Positions 24,525 through 36,077 of a stretch of DNA of 64,000 bases are shown here, piece after piece (the stretch's first letter is position 1; each line of letters begins with the position of its first letter). The notes under the pieces were generated by a model. That model saw nothing but the letters and a program-made list of their open reading frames with translations, had not been told where the DNA came from and ran no database searches. The stretch is taken from assembly GCA_037178675.1 (NCBI GenBank), contig JAYMGJ010000581.1, forward strand, positions 1 to 64,000, read 5' to 3'. This DNA comes from Scleroderma bovista (lineage: Eukaryota; Basidiomycota; Agaricomycetes; Boletales; Sclerodermataceae). Position numbers and translations under genes: made by a program.

Positions 24525-24929
24525 GAGTTGTATGGAAATGAAATATGAAGATCCGCTAGCGGTGCACGAATACAAGAAACGAACTAAGTAGCGAGATGTG
24601 TTGATGCCTGATTCTTGGATGGAAATGCGGCAAGGGTATGTCAAGGCTGATGAAATGGATATGGGTTCAGTATAGGACTTGCAAAGAGAGTCCCGACGTC
24701 GAGTCCGGTAAGAGCACAGCAGGGCTGGCGGCGTCGATGTGCTTCGTTGGGTCTAGACGAGACCAGCGGAGCCTGCCGGTCTAGCGAAGGGCAAGAGAAA
24801 GACGACGACGACGACGACGGCGAGGACGGTGATAGCGACTGCGACAACAGCGACAGTCGAGAACAATAAGCGTGTTGGTGGCAATGCTTGCCCAGCGGAG
24901 TTTTATTTCCAGCCCATCTGTCCACAACC
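24525..24929. promoter_or_regulatory. Shared intergenic region between divergent VTS1 and the oxygenase gene
   Basis: About 400 bases separate the two divergent ATGs, so both promoters must lie here. It includes a (GAC)n tract at about 24800-24819. No TATA box is obvious. Confidence 0.4.
24800..24819 (+). repeat. (GAC)n microsatellite
   Basis: About six GAC units in the intergenic region between VTS1 and the oxygenase gene. Confidence 0.7.
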
Positions 24930-26368
24930 ATGTTTGAGGAAATCCCAGTCATGCAAGTGAAATACGCTCCCATCTGTACCGTGTAGTCTTATGGGAACAT
25001 CAGAGACTTGGCCAGCGCAGCCAGCAGAGACCCTGCCGTGCGTCGTGCCCTTGCTGCTGAAATCCGCAGTGCTTGTGTCGACGTCGGTTTTTTCTACGGT
25101 AAGGGCACTGCCATTGCACTACCACCATCTTATGGTCGGCAGTCACAAATCACGGTATACCCGACGACGTGATCAACAAGGCTGTCCGTGCCGCAGAGAG
25201 CTTCTTCGCTTTGCCCATCGACGCAAAGACAAAGGTTGCGACTTGGGTTCGGGCTACAGTATCCCTCGTTGACAATTACCCAGTTGGACATCCATGCCAC
25301 TCCAAACTTCAAGGGGTACACAGCACTCCTCGGTGAAAAGACCAATCCAGCAAGTAAAGGTGACTTACATGAGGCCTTTGACATTGGTTGGGAACCAGAA
25401 ATGGCTGTTTGCGACAGCGAGATACCCGCAGATGATCCTATGTATGGCACAAATGTTTGGCCTGAAAATCTCCCTGGATTCCGGGAAGACGTCCTTGCAT
25501 ACTAGTAAGTTCTCCCGAGTTCTCTCTTTGATGATGTATCACCCACCATGTATTCAGTCGCGCCGCGGTACGGCTGGGACTGTTACTATTCCCATTGTTT
25601 GCCTTGGCATTGAATCTCCCGGAAGATTTCTTCGTGGACAAGGTGTGTCTTATCGAACCCTCAGATTATACCGTTGATGTGTGTCGTCGCTAGGTCACTA
25701 AACCGGCAGCGATAATGAGGTTACTTCATTATCCCCCTCAGCCTCCGCAGCCACTGGAAGGAATAGAGGGGATAGGGGCCCATACTGAGTAAGCCTGGAT
25801 GACCCACATCGGTAATTGCTCGGGTTAATCCCCGCTGATACGCTAGCTATGAGTGCTTCACCATGCTTTGGCAGCAAGACAACATTTCTGCTTTGCAGGT
25901 CATGAATGCTAACGGAAAATATATCGACGCCGTTCCCACTCCAGGCACACTTGTTCTGAAGTACGTCCATATAATGATCCTTTTCAGTGTCATTTGACAC
26001 GATCGCGATCAGCCTGGGAGATCAGTTTGCCCGTTGGACCAGTGCGTCTCTAAGCACAAGTAGCAAGTGACTCTTCGATAACCCTCAAGTATGCTAGACG
26101 ATGTCTTCAAGTCCACAGTCCACCGCGTGATCAACGCTACAGGCGAAAAGCGATACTCGATACCCCTCTTCTTCGGCACCAACTATGATGTGAAACTCGA
26201 GGTGCGACGATATACATTCGCAGTTCACTGATGAGAAGTTCTCATTTCCCATTTTAGCCCATCCCAGGCTGTGTCACCCCCGATAATCCAGTAAGATATG
26301 AGGTCGTCACTGCTGGAGAATATGTAAAGTCGCGTTTGGAAGCCACGTACGCACATTCTGCGATGTAA
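24930..26368 (+). CDS. 2-oxoglutarate/Fe(II) oxygenase, isopenicillin-N-synthase-like fold
   Basis: Introns 25099-25142, 25235-25283, 25505-25557, 25643-25693, 25789-25846, 25961-26012, 26042-26097 and 26202-26257 all fit GT-AG; exons total 1,020 bases. The DIOX_N part has VGFFYVTNHGIPDD. The metal triad is His and Asp in GAHTDYE and His in STVHRVIN; the 2OG-binding Arg-x-Ser is RYSIPLF. Such enzymes hydroxylate or desaturate small molecules, often in secondary metabolism; the substrate is unknown. One oddity: TAG at 24984-24986, 54 bases after the ATG, stops the frame unless a 30-nt GTGAAA...GTGTAG segment (24957-24986) is spliced or the true start differs. Confidence 0.85.
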
Positions 26369-27329
26369 TTCTTCCACGGCGTACACGTCATGTAATTACT
26401 GTAATCGTACTTACAAGCATTCATCCCTGCTTCGCTGCTTCATCTCAAGATCGCTTCTGGCGTCATACGCAGTACTTGTATTTGTCCAAGATGCTTCTAA
26501 GAACCCGGAATCACTTACGGGTGTGGGTTTTGTGTTGTAAACATAGACCAGCTTCTTGTGGAGCTAAAATCTCCTGTATTTCATAGCACATGTTATCGCT
26601 TTCCAACATATGGTTGGACCAGTTTTGCAAAAAATTTTAATGTTCATTGAATAACTCGGCAACACGACAATTGTAGGTCCTTGGATTTCCGTGGATGATG
26701 CCAATTAGTCCTATCTATGACAGTAGAGACTAGTGGTGGGTGGCGTTCTTGATTCCGCTCAGGTCACGTAGTTGTGCCCCCACCTCCGACAGACCACAGC
26801 AACATCAACGATACAACTACACTTGTGGTCAGCCCTCCATGTGATAATGCAATCAAAGCCCCCTGTGGTGATAATAATACGTAGCGTGTGGCGCGGCCCA
26901 CTTGGTATGCTTGGACTCGCTCGATAGTGATCTGTCCACGAACTATATTGTGCTCTGGCTTGAATATCACTTACAATATTCAACCCCTAAAATTTTTGTG
27001 GTCCAGATACATCTAATGCCAACACGGACAATCAAGTAAGTCGATGGTTTCATACCCTCTAATAATGCTTCATGCGTGACATACTGATATGAGTACGGGA
27101 ATGCCCTACTTACGTTTCCGATATAATAAGGTTGAGGTGCGTAAGTTGACCCTTTTTTTGGTGACTCAAGGATACAGTCGAGACACCTTCGATTGTAAGC
27201 ATTACCCCTGTGTATGTCTAGTATCAGTGCGTTTATTTAGGCTTGCTCGGTGTACGCCGAGGAACGCATCGATGCGCCTTACTGTCTCAGAAGATTAAAA
27301 AGGCTGACCACATAGTACCACTGGATCGA
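26369..27329. other. Intergenic
   Basis: About 960 bases, AT-rich in the first half; no gene, RNA or repeat recognised. Confidence 0.5.
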
Positions 27330-27399
27330 ACTGCATAAAAACTCGACCTTGGCAACCTATCTCTTGCTATCTGAGTTTTCGGTGTCTTGCATTACACAC

Positions 27400-28615
27400 T
27401 AGCCTCATGTTCTTCTCCAAGGCTTTATGTACCTTCATCCCTACTGGCACTGTCGGTTGCCGGTGCATTTCTCAATGCCCCAAACAGCAGAACAATGACC
27501 TCCCTCAGTAAATGCAAATGCAACTAATGGTGTTGAGGCCACCGAGCGCGCGCAATTGCTATGCGCGAAGGCACGTTTAGCAGGCGTGGTGCCTCTATTA
27601 GCGTCGCCAATGCTACAGTCATATACACTGCTCAAGTCGGAGTTGAAAGCCTTGCAACCGAGTGTGAGTTCATTCACCACTAGCAGCTTCCTAGAATTGG
27701 GGCTTTTCAGACACTCTCCTTGTTGACACTGGTGTGTCGATGCCAGTAACAAGGCCTACGTTCGCAGAAGTATGAGCCACAACACAGGCAACTCTGTTGC
27801 AAGTCTCATTATTTGCATCCAAAATATTGAGTTCATTCTCCTTCCATTTTGTTTTATACAGTGCTGGGAACTTCAAGGGAAAATAATATATTGATACGAT
27901 TTCCCTTGGTAACAGGTTGACTATCTCTGCGCAATCAATTGGTATTGCCAGCTCATCTTAGCATTTCAAGCAGTTGCATGTTGATGGTATTCTTGGCGAC
28001 TGACTTGACCAACGGGATTGTTGCCAACACAAACATGGTCCCAACTGTTGTCGATGATTTCTACAGTCGGTGAGTCATCGGGAATGCTGTTCTAGGGGTC
28101 TATTACATTTCCGCCTCGGATTCAACCTCTGGATTATATTTGGTGGCGATGATAGTTCTGTTATTACTGGTCCTGTCAACTACGTACCCATTACGAACGC
28201 CTCACCCGCAAGCAGATATTGGGGGCATCGACCAGTCCGTCTCGTAAGGGGACAAAATTATCCTTCCATCCAGATCTTCGTTGACACAGGTACAACTTTC
28301 ATTCTGATTACGAGCGGTAGTGAAGTTCACTTCACTTCTGGAACACCCATATATCCCACCCTTTCTTCACAGATGCGTTCTCAGCGTATCATTCTGCCAC
28401 GGGTGCCACTCAGAGCGGGCCTCACTATTTCCCAGTCTCAGTACAACAAGCTCCAGGTTCTGACTTTCCACATCGGCTGCCAGCTTTATGATCTCAGCCC
28501 AAATACTAAATTTTCCCCCGCTCTCGATGTACCTTGTAGTCGCCAATATTGGGAGTAAATTTGGCTCGGGCTTTGACTTCATCAACGGATATACCTTCCT
28601 GTACGTTTTCGCACA
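27400..28615 (+). pseudogene. Aspartic peptidase (pepsin family A1) pseudogene
   Basis: Dispersed over several frames in the right order: a signal-like LLALSVAGAF start (27430-27470), ISVANATVIYTAQVGVESLAT (27600-27665), TLLVDTG near 27725, VDGILGD near 27985, NMVPTVVDDFYS (28034-28070), AVLGVYYISASDSTSG, DDSSVITGPVNYVPITN, SRYWGI, a TGTTFILI second-site motif near 28290, LTISQSQYN and FGSGFDFINGYTFL (28565-28600). Functional members are secreted acid proteases with DTGS and DTGT-type active sites; here the first site reads DTGV and many shifts and stops are present, so it is dead. Confidence 0.85.
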
Positions 28616-29364
28616 TACTTTTTGAGGTATGGCTTTAACTTCCCTGCATTGAGCGCTTCAACTAGCGTATTATTTATTAAGGCTTGGCTAGCCGATACCA
28701 CTGGACCCGGTTGTTGCTTTTTTTTCCTGAGACGGCAACTGACAAAATCTCCCCCGGCACAGCACGTGGTAGTGGGGATTTCACCCAAGGGGAGGAAAGA
28801 AAGTGTTAAGTCTACCCAGGGGAAATGCGTTTACGCACACTCGCATGCGGCAGAGTAGTCTTAATACTTCGTCGGGCATCTCCCGCGCCCTGGGGGCCGA
28901 CGAGGGGTAATACTACCCGTTGTTGCTTTTGTTATTGGACTTGGCTTTGATAGAGGGAACACACTTCTGGTGGTTACCCCTGGAAAAGTATTTTTCGGCA
29001 GTAGTCGTAATGTTCGGATACTGTTGGCAGGTTGATGCTGCTCAAGTGCTGAACGTCTTAACCTACCAACCCTCACTATTAGAGGAGAAACCATTCATAC
29101 TTTCACATCTGAGGGTGAAGCGCGGACCCATGGCCTCACTGGTGATATCGACCTCGCCTATTATAATGTGTCGAGTCTGGAACCAATTTGGCACAAGGCG
29201 ATCCTGATCATTGTTCCGAGTTCTTGGCGTCACTACCACGTGTTTTGAATAGAAGAAATCTGCCGCGTCCCTGTCTAGGTCATTATGAGTCTATCATGAT
29301 GCACACTATGCGCCGTTTCGAAAGGCTGGATCGCTTAACCTGAATAATATGTCAACGTCGATCA
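28616..29364. other. Region without a supported gene
   Basis: An open fragment at about 29066-29248 (TIRGETIHTF to WRHYHVF) has no start or recognisable domain. TTGTTGCTTTT recurs at about 28712 and 28920, near a short GC-rich stretch. Confidence 0.35.
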
Positions 29365-30698
29365 TCACGGTCCATACGTGCTGGCAACGGCATTAACCCG
29401 TCCGCCATCCACTAGCCAGACTGCGCCGTTCACATATGCACCAGCACGTCCTGCGAGAAATAGTATGCAGCCTGCCATGTCAGACAATGTACCGACGCGT
29501 CCGAGAGGGACGGTCCGAGCGAGGATGGCAGGCGTGAATAAATCTGTGTTGGTCATTTCTTGACTTCCCGGTCAGACATTCCAATGAATCCAAGTGTCCC
29601 CAAAACTCACCGCTTGGCCAGACCCCGGGCTACGGCGTGGCCAATGCATCAGGTTGTATCCCTCGCAGAGATACGTGTACTTACACATAAAACGTTGCTC
29701 CTGATATTCCAATCCGCCAGAATATTCGCCATCAGTCTCCCTAAATGAGTGCACGCCTGTTTCGCCAACGTGTAGGAGATTGTTAGCACTCGTGCATCTA
29801 CTCGAAATGACCCTGAGGATGATATCGTGATGACCTGGGACGTAACCTGAGGCAATCCAAGCACTGCACTTGACGTTGATGAGGCTGCACAGACTGTAGT
29901 ATCTTAGGGGAAACAATTAAGCATGCAACGGCGAATGCAGGAAACACACAGCGCTGACCAGGTGAATCATCACTCTCCGCTCCAGCAGAAATCCCTTGTG
30001 TCTCTGGCTCGTGGGTTGATGTTTGTCTTGCAGCAAAGAGGGGAGGAAGGGCACCCCGCCGCAGGTTGCCGAGATGTAATAACTCGAGAAATGCGATTGT
30101 AGTGTAATATTGTGCAGTGACGTTGGTCCCAAATGTCTCCGCAAAGTCCGAAGGGTCTCCGGTATTCCAAAGGACGTCTTGGAGAGCTTTGATGGATGGT
30201 GGTCCTCCAGTGGTGTCGTCCAGTGGAGAAGGAAGGCGGGAAGGAAGTAGATTTCTTGCTATTCCCGCATTGTTGACGAGAAGGTCAATATAGCCGTGGC
30301 GGGCCTTTATTGTCTCAACGATGGCGGTTAATGATTCCCGAGAGGTGATATCCCCTTGAAGTGGAATAATGTTGCCATGTTTCTTGGCACGGAAGCAAAC
30401 AGTTAGGGGGGGCTACCGAAGACGGGATCATCCGACAAGGCTTACATTGTGCTCTGATGCAGCCTTCTCCAAGACATAGAGGCGTCTACCGATTATATAG
30501 ACAGTTGCGCCGTTGTGCTCTAGCGCTTTCGCGATGAGGAGCCCTATGCCTAGTAGTATCGCAGCACCCCAATATCAGTAAACACGACCCCGGCGAGAAA
30601 TGGTCGTGAGAGGACAGACCTGTTCCACCCCCGGTGACCACCGCCACTTGTCCTTCTACGCCGAAGAGGACTTTCGGGTCGGTCGCACTGTTATCCAT
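29365..30698 (-). CDS. Short-chain dehydrogenase/reductase, 330 aa, six exons
   Basis: Introns 30550-30619, 30383-30445, 29847-29947 (this one tentative), 29630-29684 and 29559-29610 give 993 in-frame bases. Motifs: VVTGGGTGIG for cofactor, LLVNNAG, ISSSGSF with the catalytic Ser, YTLAK with catalytic Tyr and Lys, then PGVWPSEMT and the C-terminal GRAGAYVNGAVWLVDGG, which is diagnostic of classical SDRs. It is an NAD(P)-dependent oxidoreductase of unknown substrate. It is not close in sequence to the SDR at 20.5-22.1 kb. A 19-nt exon at 29611-29629 encodes the PGVWPS block. Confidence 0.8.
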
Positions 30699-32456
30699 AG
30701 CGAGATCTGGGACGAAGGTGGGAGGCTTGACAAGGTGCTCTCCTTTATAAATAGCAAGATGGGTCCTCGGCTCAGAACATCACAGCACGCCACGAGCAAT
30801 TTTTCCTGACAAATCCCATCAGTTCTTGACTATGTACGGGAACCCGGCACTGCTTCTACCAAGGAAATGACTGAGTGAACATACGATCCACCCTGACGTC
30901 GCAAAGAGCAACAGATACGAAAGTTATGCGACGCTGTCCCCGCCCGTGGTGCTCAGGCTGTTCTTGCATTCCTCCTTGAGCATGGATCCCGAGGATATCC
31001 GTCTTATTGTTCCAGTGATCAGATGTCAGTTACGATTCATTCTGTCAACTTGCATGGTCGACGATTTCCCCACAAAAGCTACACCCAAGATAAGGCATCC
31101 GCCATTTTTGACGAAGTTTCGATGGATCAACTATGCTTGTCCTGTCTAGGAACGAAGATATGATTTAAATGGAGAGCCAAAAATCCATAAGACGAGTGAA
31201 GTTTCTCAGGACTTCGGAGGCGTGCGGTAAAGGTGCACAATGCTAGTCGACATGGTGGTCTTCCTGAATCGTACTCTTGCGGTGGAGAGACGGTGGAGAA
31301 AACTCCAGTCCACCAGTAGGTTCTAAATGAACGGATTCATTGAACTTGTTTGTGCGTGCTTCGATCTTTGAAGTCATTCAACTGATTACCTAGAAAGCTG
31401 CAAGCTGATCCGATCCTAGGCTTCCCTTGATTAATGTACAGCAAGGAGCTAATTGGACATTTTTAAGTCGTTGATCAGTGTCGCTCGATGACCGTCACAC
31501 TTGGCGGAAAGGAAATAATCGAGTCTCTGACGATGGGCCGAGGAACAAGAAGAAACAACATGCCAAATTACATAGACCTTACTTGACAACGCGCCATTCT
31601 TCCTCAAAATTTCCTGACGATTATGTTGGATGCCGCGGCTCTTGCTCGTGTCTTCCGCTAGTAACCCCTCGGACCTCTGAATTCATGACGGAAGACGTAG
31701 ACGTCCAAAGGATCGGGATTACGGCGGTGCCGAACACAGGTTGATCAATGGCATAATGACCTGTATATAATATAGGTATCTCACGAACAGACCAAGTAAA
31801 CACTTCAAGCCTTGTATTTTCGTAGGAACGACTCGCACCATGGTAACCTAGCAAGCACTACCTTCGTTGTCTCGAGGTTGGTAGCAGTGCATACCACGTT
31901 ATTCATGCTTGCCGACTTCACGATAGAGGATCGCCGCGGACAGAACCAATGGTTCCAGTTCTATAGTGTAGAATGGGGTAATGGAGTCCCCCCCACCCTT
32001 GTAGTATGGATACGACGGCTCATGGTAAGGAACAGCATCCAGCATTGTCACAACGCTATGGAATGCGACAGCAAGTCAATCAAATAAAACCTTTTGAATC
32101 ACTACGCACAACTGGAGATCTACTTCAGAATTGGCAATAGGTCCTCTCCACGTTAATCACAGGAGAGGTAAGAAAGTTCACGATAACAAAGGAAAAAAAA
32201 CTCACAGTAATCAAGCAAACCGCGACAGGAGAAGTGACGTGATCGATAATCGCATTTCCAGCAGTCGTGACTAACGAGGTCGTCATGGTGCGCAGTAGCA
32301 TCTATCACACATACACACACCGAGCATAACTTACGCATACTAGAGAATAGAAAGAAGGGCAAAAGTGATCTGTAGTATCCCGACCCAGGATGGATTATGA
32401 TCGAAAACAATGAAAAGATGAAGAACAACTAACCTAGTATAGGGAAAACAATCAAC
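30699..32456. other. Long intergenic region
   Basis: About 1.75 kb with only short unsupported frames (for example 30946-31149 and 31812-32087). No repeat pair, TIR or RNA gene was seen. Confidence 0.45.
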
Positions 32457-35085
32457 TCACGCACCAACCAAGCCTGCATCTTCACGGACCACACCCGTCC
32501 TCTTCTCAACATCATGGAAAAATTGAAGAGCCTTGCGCGCCTTCTGGTCAAGTTCTTCCGCATCCCTCACTTCCTTGCCTCTTTCCTCCATTGCCGCTCG
32601 GAAACGTTCCCGGAGGTCCCACGATGCTAACCGCAACACCTTGCGCGTCTCACGGCTGACACGTCCGGCATGTGCATTCACAAAAGTCTCTTGCTCTGTG
32701 GCATTCCCCTCCACCCTGACCAGCGAAGCACGTATGCGACGACCGACGGTTCGTGGTATCGAGTTCGGCAGCTCGAGGATAAAGTATGCAGTGGCTCCAA
32801 TGACAACGGCTCCAGCGATGGGTGCCACCCATTTCCTCGCTGATTCATCGGCAAAGAGCTCAGACAGACGCACAATGCCATCAAGGAGACCCCGAGCACC
32901 GATGGCCTTACCGCCTACCATGGTCAAAGCACCCATGCCAACAGACAGGACACTGAGCGCTGTGGGATAAGTCTCGCTATCCTCATCTTCCGTCTTCCCA
33001 CTTCCGAAATGAACAACCAGATGGTGGTTGAAGTCGAAGATATCGCTGAATGTAGTCTCGAGCATGTCAGAGCGCTGCACAAGACCAATTCCGAGGTTGT
33101 AAACACCACCTGCAACGACAGCACTGGCTGTCGCCGAGCGGCAGCGATGGAGGCCACCCTTCTTGCCTGGACGGACGCTGAACATGGCCTCAGGAACAAA
33201 TACCCGACGTGAACGCTCGACTCCCTGCGGGAGGTACTCATTCCCTAGGTCGCCTACTTTCACAACTCTGGCTGTGGTCGCGGCACGGGCCTCCGTCTCT
33301 GCCAGTTTGACCGCTGCATCCAAGCTCGCGAGAAGCGCCTGGCGCACATCCCGTGCGTAATCCCAGATCCCAAATATGCCATGGTACGCTGGGAAACTAA
33401 TGAAGTGGTCAACACCGGGCTGGCCCAGCGCCACTCGCTCTAACGCAGCAGTAAGGACAGCCTTTGTCCTCTCGCCAGTTTCTAAGGCACCCTCTTCTTC
33501 TACAACTTCCAAGGCATCCTCCAGGGCATCGCGGCTGTTCTTCATCTTTTCCCAGACTGGCTTTGATCGCAAGAGGTCATCCTTGGCCCGATCAATGTCC
33601 GACTGAGCCACAATCGCGTTTGCTCCAACCAAAAGATCAATATCCGTCAACAGGTTGGAGAGATACGTCGAAGCAGGCTGGAGTTTGGATTTTGATCGCT
33701 TGACCAGAACGAAGGAGCGAAGGGACGACTCCAAGTCGTCAAATGCAGGGTTGGCTGTATAGGGACGAAGAGCGGCGGCGGAGTCAACGAAGTGGACGAG
33801 ATCTGCTGCATCTTCGTATGTACGAGGGCTGAATTCTTTGATTTGTTCCATTACGAGCTTCCTGCACTTCTCCTTATTCCTGATCTGCTCGAATTTGTTG
33901 ACGACGATGAAGACATATGCTTTCTCGTTGCTCGCGCTCCAAAGAAAGTCCTTCGCAGAAAGCGTGAAGTGATTCTCGGCCGATACGACGAATACCACGA
34001 CGTCAATCTCTTCCTGGCGAGCGAAGACGGCAGTTGTCTGCCAGCTATCGCGGTTGAGACCAGGGGCGTCGATGAGTGAGATATCGACGACTCCATTATT
34101 TAATAAGGACTCTGATGGAACCCTGCTGTCCGCCAGGTATACCTTGAACACCGGCTGAGTACCCTCATTGTCTGTGACAGTAGACTCCAAGTCTGCCAAA
34201 GAGGCGCGACTAAACGTTGACTCGTCGGAGATAGAGTAGGATACGCCATCTTTGAGAATATGAACCTCTTCAACGCCATTGTTTTCCGATGCGTCATGCA
34301 CTTCGCAGAATGCGGTTGTGCAAGGTTGCTGATCAACAGGCATGACCTCCCGTCTCAACAGGGCATTAACAAAGGTTGATTTTCCCGAATTCAAGTCGCC
34401 TGTGACCAGGACTTTGGAAGAGGTGTCCAGAACACGGAGGCAGAGCTTATCCATGTGTTGGATGGCAGAAGCAATCCGCTCATCCAATAGGTTGGCGATG
34501 GAGCCCCTTTCGAGGTGCGAGACGAGAGCTGCGGGAGAAGTTGAAGCGCCATGGGGACCGAGCTTGAGATCAAGGCGAAGAATGTTGAAGTCCCCGCACT
34601 TTGATGGCGATAGTTCTTCGTCGTCGCTTGCGACCTTGTCATTCTCCACAACGGTCAACTCCGACGCTGGTTCTCCCAATTGCTCTTGAGCATCCGAAAT
34701 TGAAGCCAGCGTGACTGAGCAAGTCAAACCCTTCCGATTTGGGGTATAGAGAACATCGGTTTGGTTGTCGGGATCGTCTGCGAAGGAGAGAGAGCGGCGG
34801 ATGGAGCGGCGAGGCTTTTTTGGTGAGACATCGTCTCCGGAACGCTCCTGAAGTGTAGGATATCTGACAACCCACTGGTTCTTGTTGAAGTCGCGGAGGC
34901 TCCCAAGGATGTGTTTGGACGCATCTAGAGCAACGAGGAGGCTGAGAAATGAGATGAGCGAGTGAGTCTGAGGAGAATAGAATTTCATACCGATCCTTCT
35001 GCTCGATATATGCCTCTTGGACGTCCTCGACCTTGAGGTGTCTCTCGCCGCCATGGGGCAGGGGAGATTCTTTTCCGAGACCCAT
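32457..35085 (-). CDS. FZO1: Mitofusin (Fzo1), dynamin-like GTPase of the mitochondrial outer membrane, 859 aa
   Basis: ATG at 35085; one intron, 34942-34990, placed so that EQKDR joins LLVALDASKHIL; 2,580 bases in frame. Two heptad-repeat parts flank a GTPase domain with G1 GDLNSGKST (about residue 215), G3 DAPGLNRDS and G4 VVNKFEQ. Two hydrophobic segments near residues 690-765 (ALSVLSVGMGALTMVGG and VAPIAGAVVIGATAYFI) form the outer-membrane anchor typical of Fzo1, followed by the C-terminal heptad repeat. It tethers and fuses outer membranes. The length is in the fungal range (yeast 855). No defect seen. Confidence 0.95.
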
Positions 35086-35254
35086 CGATGCTGGAGCTCG
35101 AGATTGACTACAATGTCGCTCTAGGCGGACGGTGGTGACAAGCGAATGTTTCGGTAGTAAAACTCGGAAACCAACGTGAGACCCATCATTAGTCAGCGGG
35201 ACAAGTCTTCCGAATTTATTCGTACAAGGTGATAGTAACAAGCTACATGTATCC

Positions 35255-36077
35255 CTACAGGTAATCGTTGGCTAGGAGGTATTCGGTGATGGTCTTGACC
35301 GCCTGGGTCACATCACATTCGTCTGTTCTAATATGGACTTCCGGATTTTCAGGAGGCTCGTAAGGAGCGGATATCCCAGTAAATTCTGGCAGCCAGCTTG
35401 AGGCACTTCGCAATTCATTCGGAGGCAATGTCGCTCACCTGTGATTTCCCCAGCACGAGCCTTTTTGTACAAGCCTTTGGGATCGCGCTGCTCTACCACG
35501 CTCAAGGGTGCATCGACGAAGACTTCGACGAAGGCCAGCTTAGCTGCTTCATGGAGATCACGAGCCGTTTGTCGATCCACACGATATGGTGATATGAATG
35601 CAGTGATAGTGATGCAGCTCGCATCTGTGAAAAGCTTGGCTACCTGGGTAGATCAAAAGGGACGATCAAAATGTGTAGGTCGAATGCTATCCTTGCATGA
35701 CACTTGCCTCTCCGATCCGCCTGATGTTCTCCACTCGCGACTGTTCATCAAAGCCGAGATCTTTATTAAGACCAAACCGGACGTTGTCGCCATCCAGGCG
35801 GTACGCAAACTTGCCCTGGTGCAACAAAGTTTGTTCCAGGGCACAGGCGATGGTGGACTAATGAAAAGATCTATCAAATGAAACGGCCATCGGAAGAGGG
35901 CATATAGGTCACCTTTCCGCTAGCGCTCAGACCCGTCAACCAGATCGTTACTCCTTTCTGCTTCAATGATTCCGATCTTTCTCCAGGACTAATAGAACCT
36001 GAGGAAAGTGAGATGTTGGTGATAATCACCGATGGATTTGTGCACACACCTGGATGGAAGGTGATGTTGGTCGCCAT
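35255..36077 (-). CDS. MET14: Adenylylsulfate (APS) kinase, copy A, 199 aa
   Basis: The enzyme phosphorylates APS to PAPS in sulfate assimilation. Five exons; introns 35999-36049, 35858-35912, 35644-35707 and 35386-35438. P-loop GLSASGKST, then [73 protein letters not shown] and [15 protein letters not shown] follow the APS-kinase consensus closely. Intron 3 starts with GC: the junction reads GAG|GCAAGTG and ends CCAG, a classic GC-AG intron, while the same intron in copy B starts GTACG. It is the more conserved of the two paralogues. Confidence 0.93.

Noticed and set aside
20487..30698. A secondary-metabolite cluster of two SDRs and a 2OG oxygenase
   Set aside because: No core synthase lies in the window, VTS1 sits among them, and the SDRs are not closely related.
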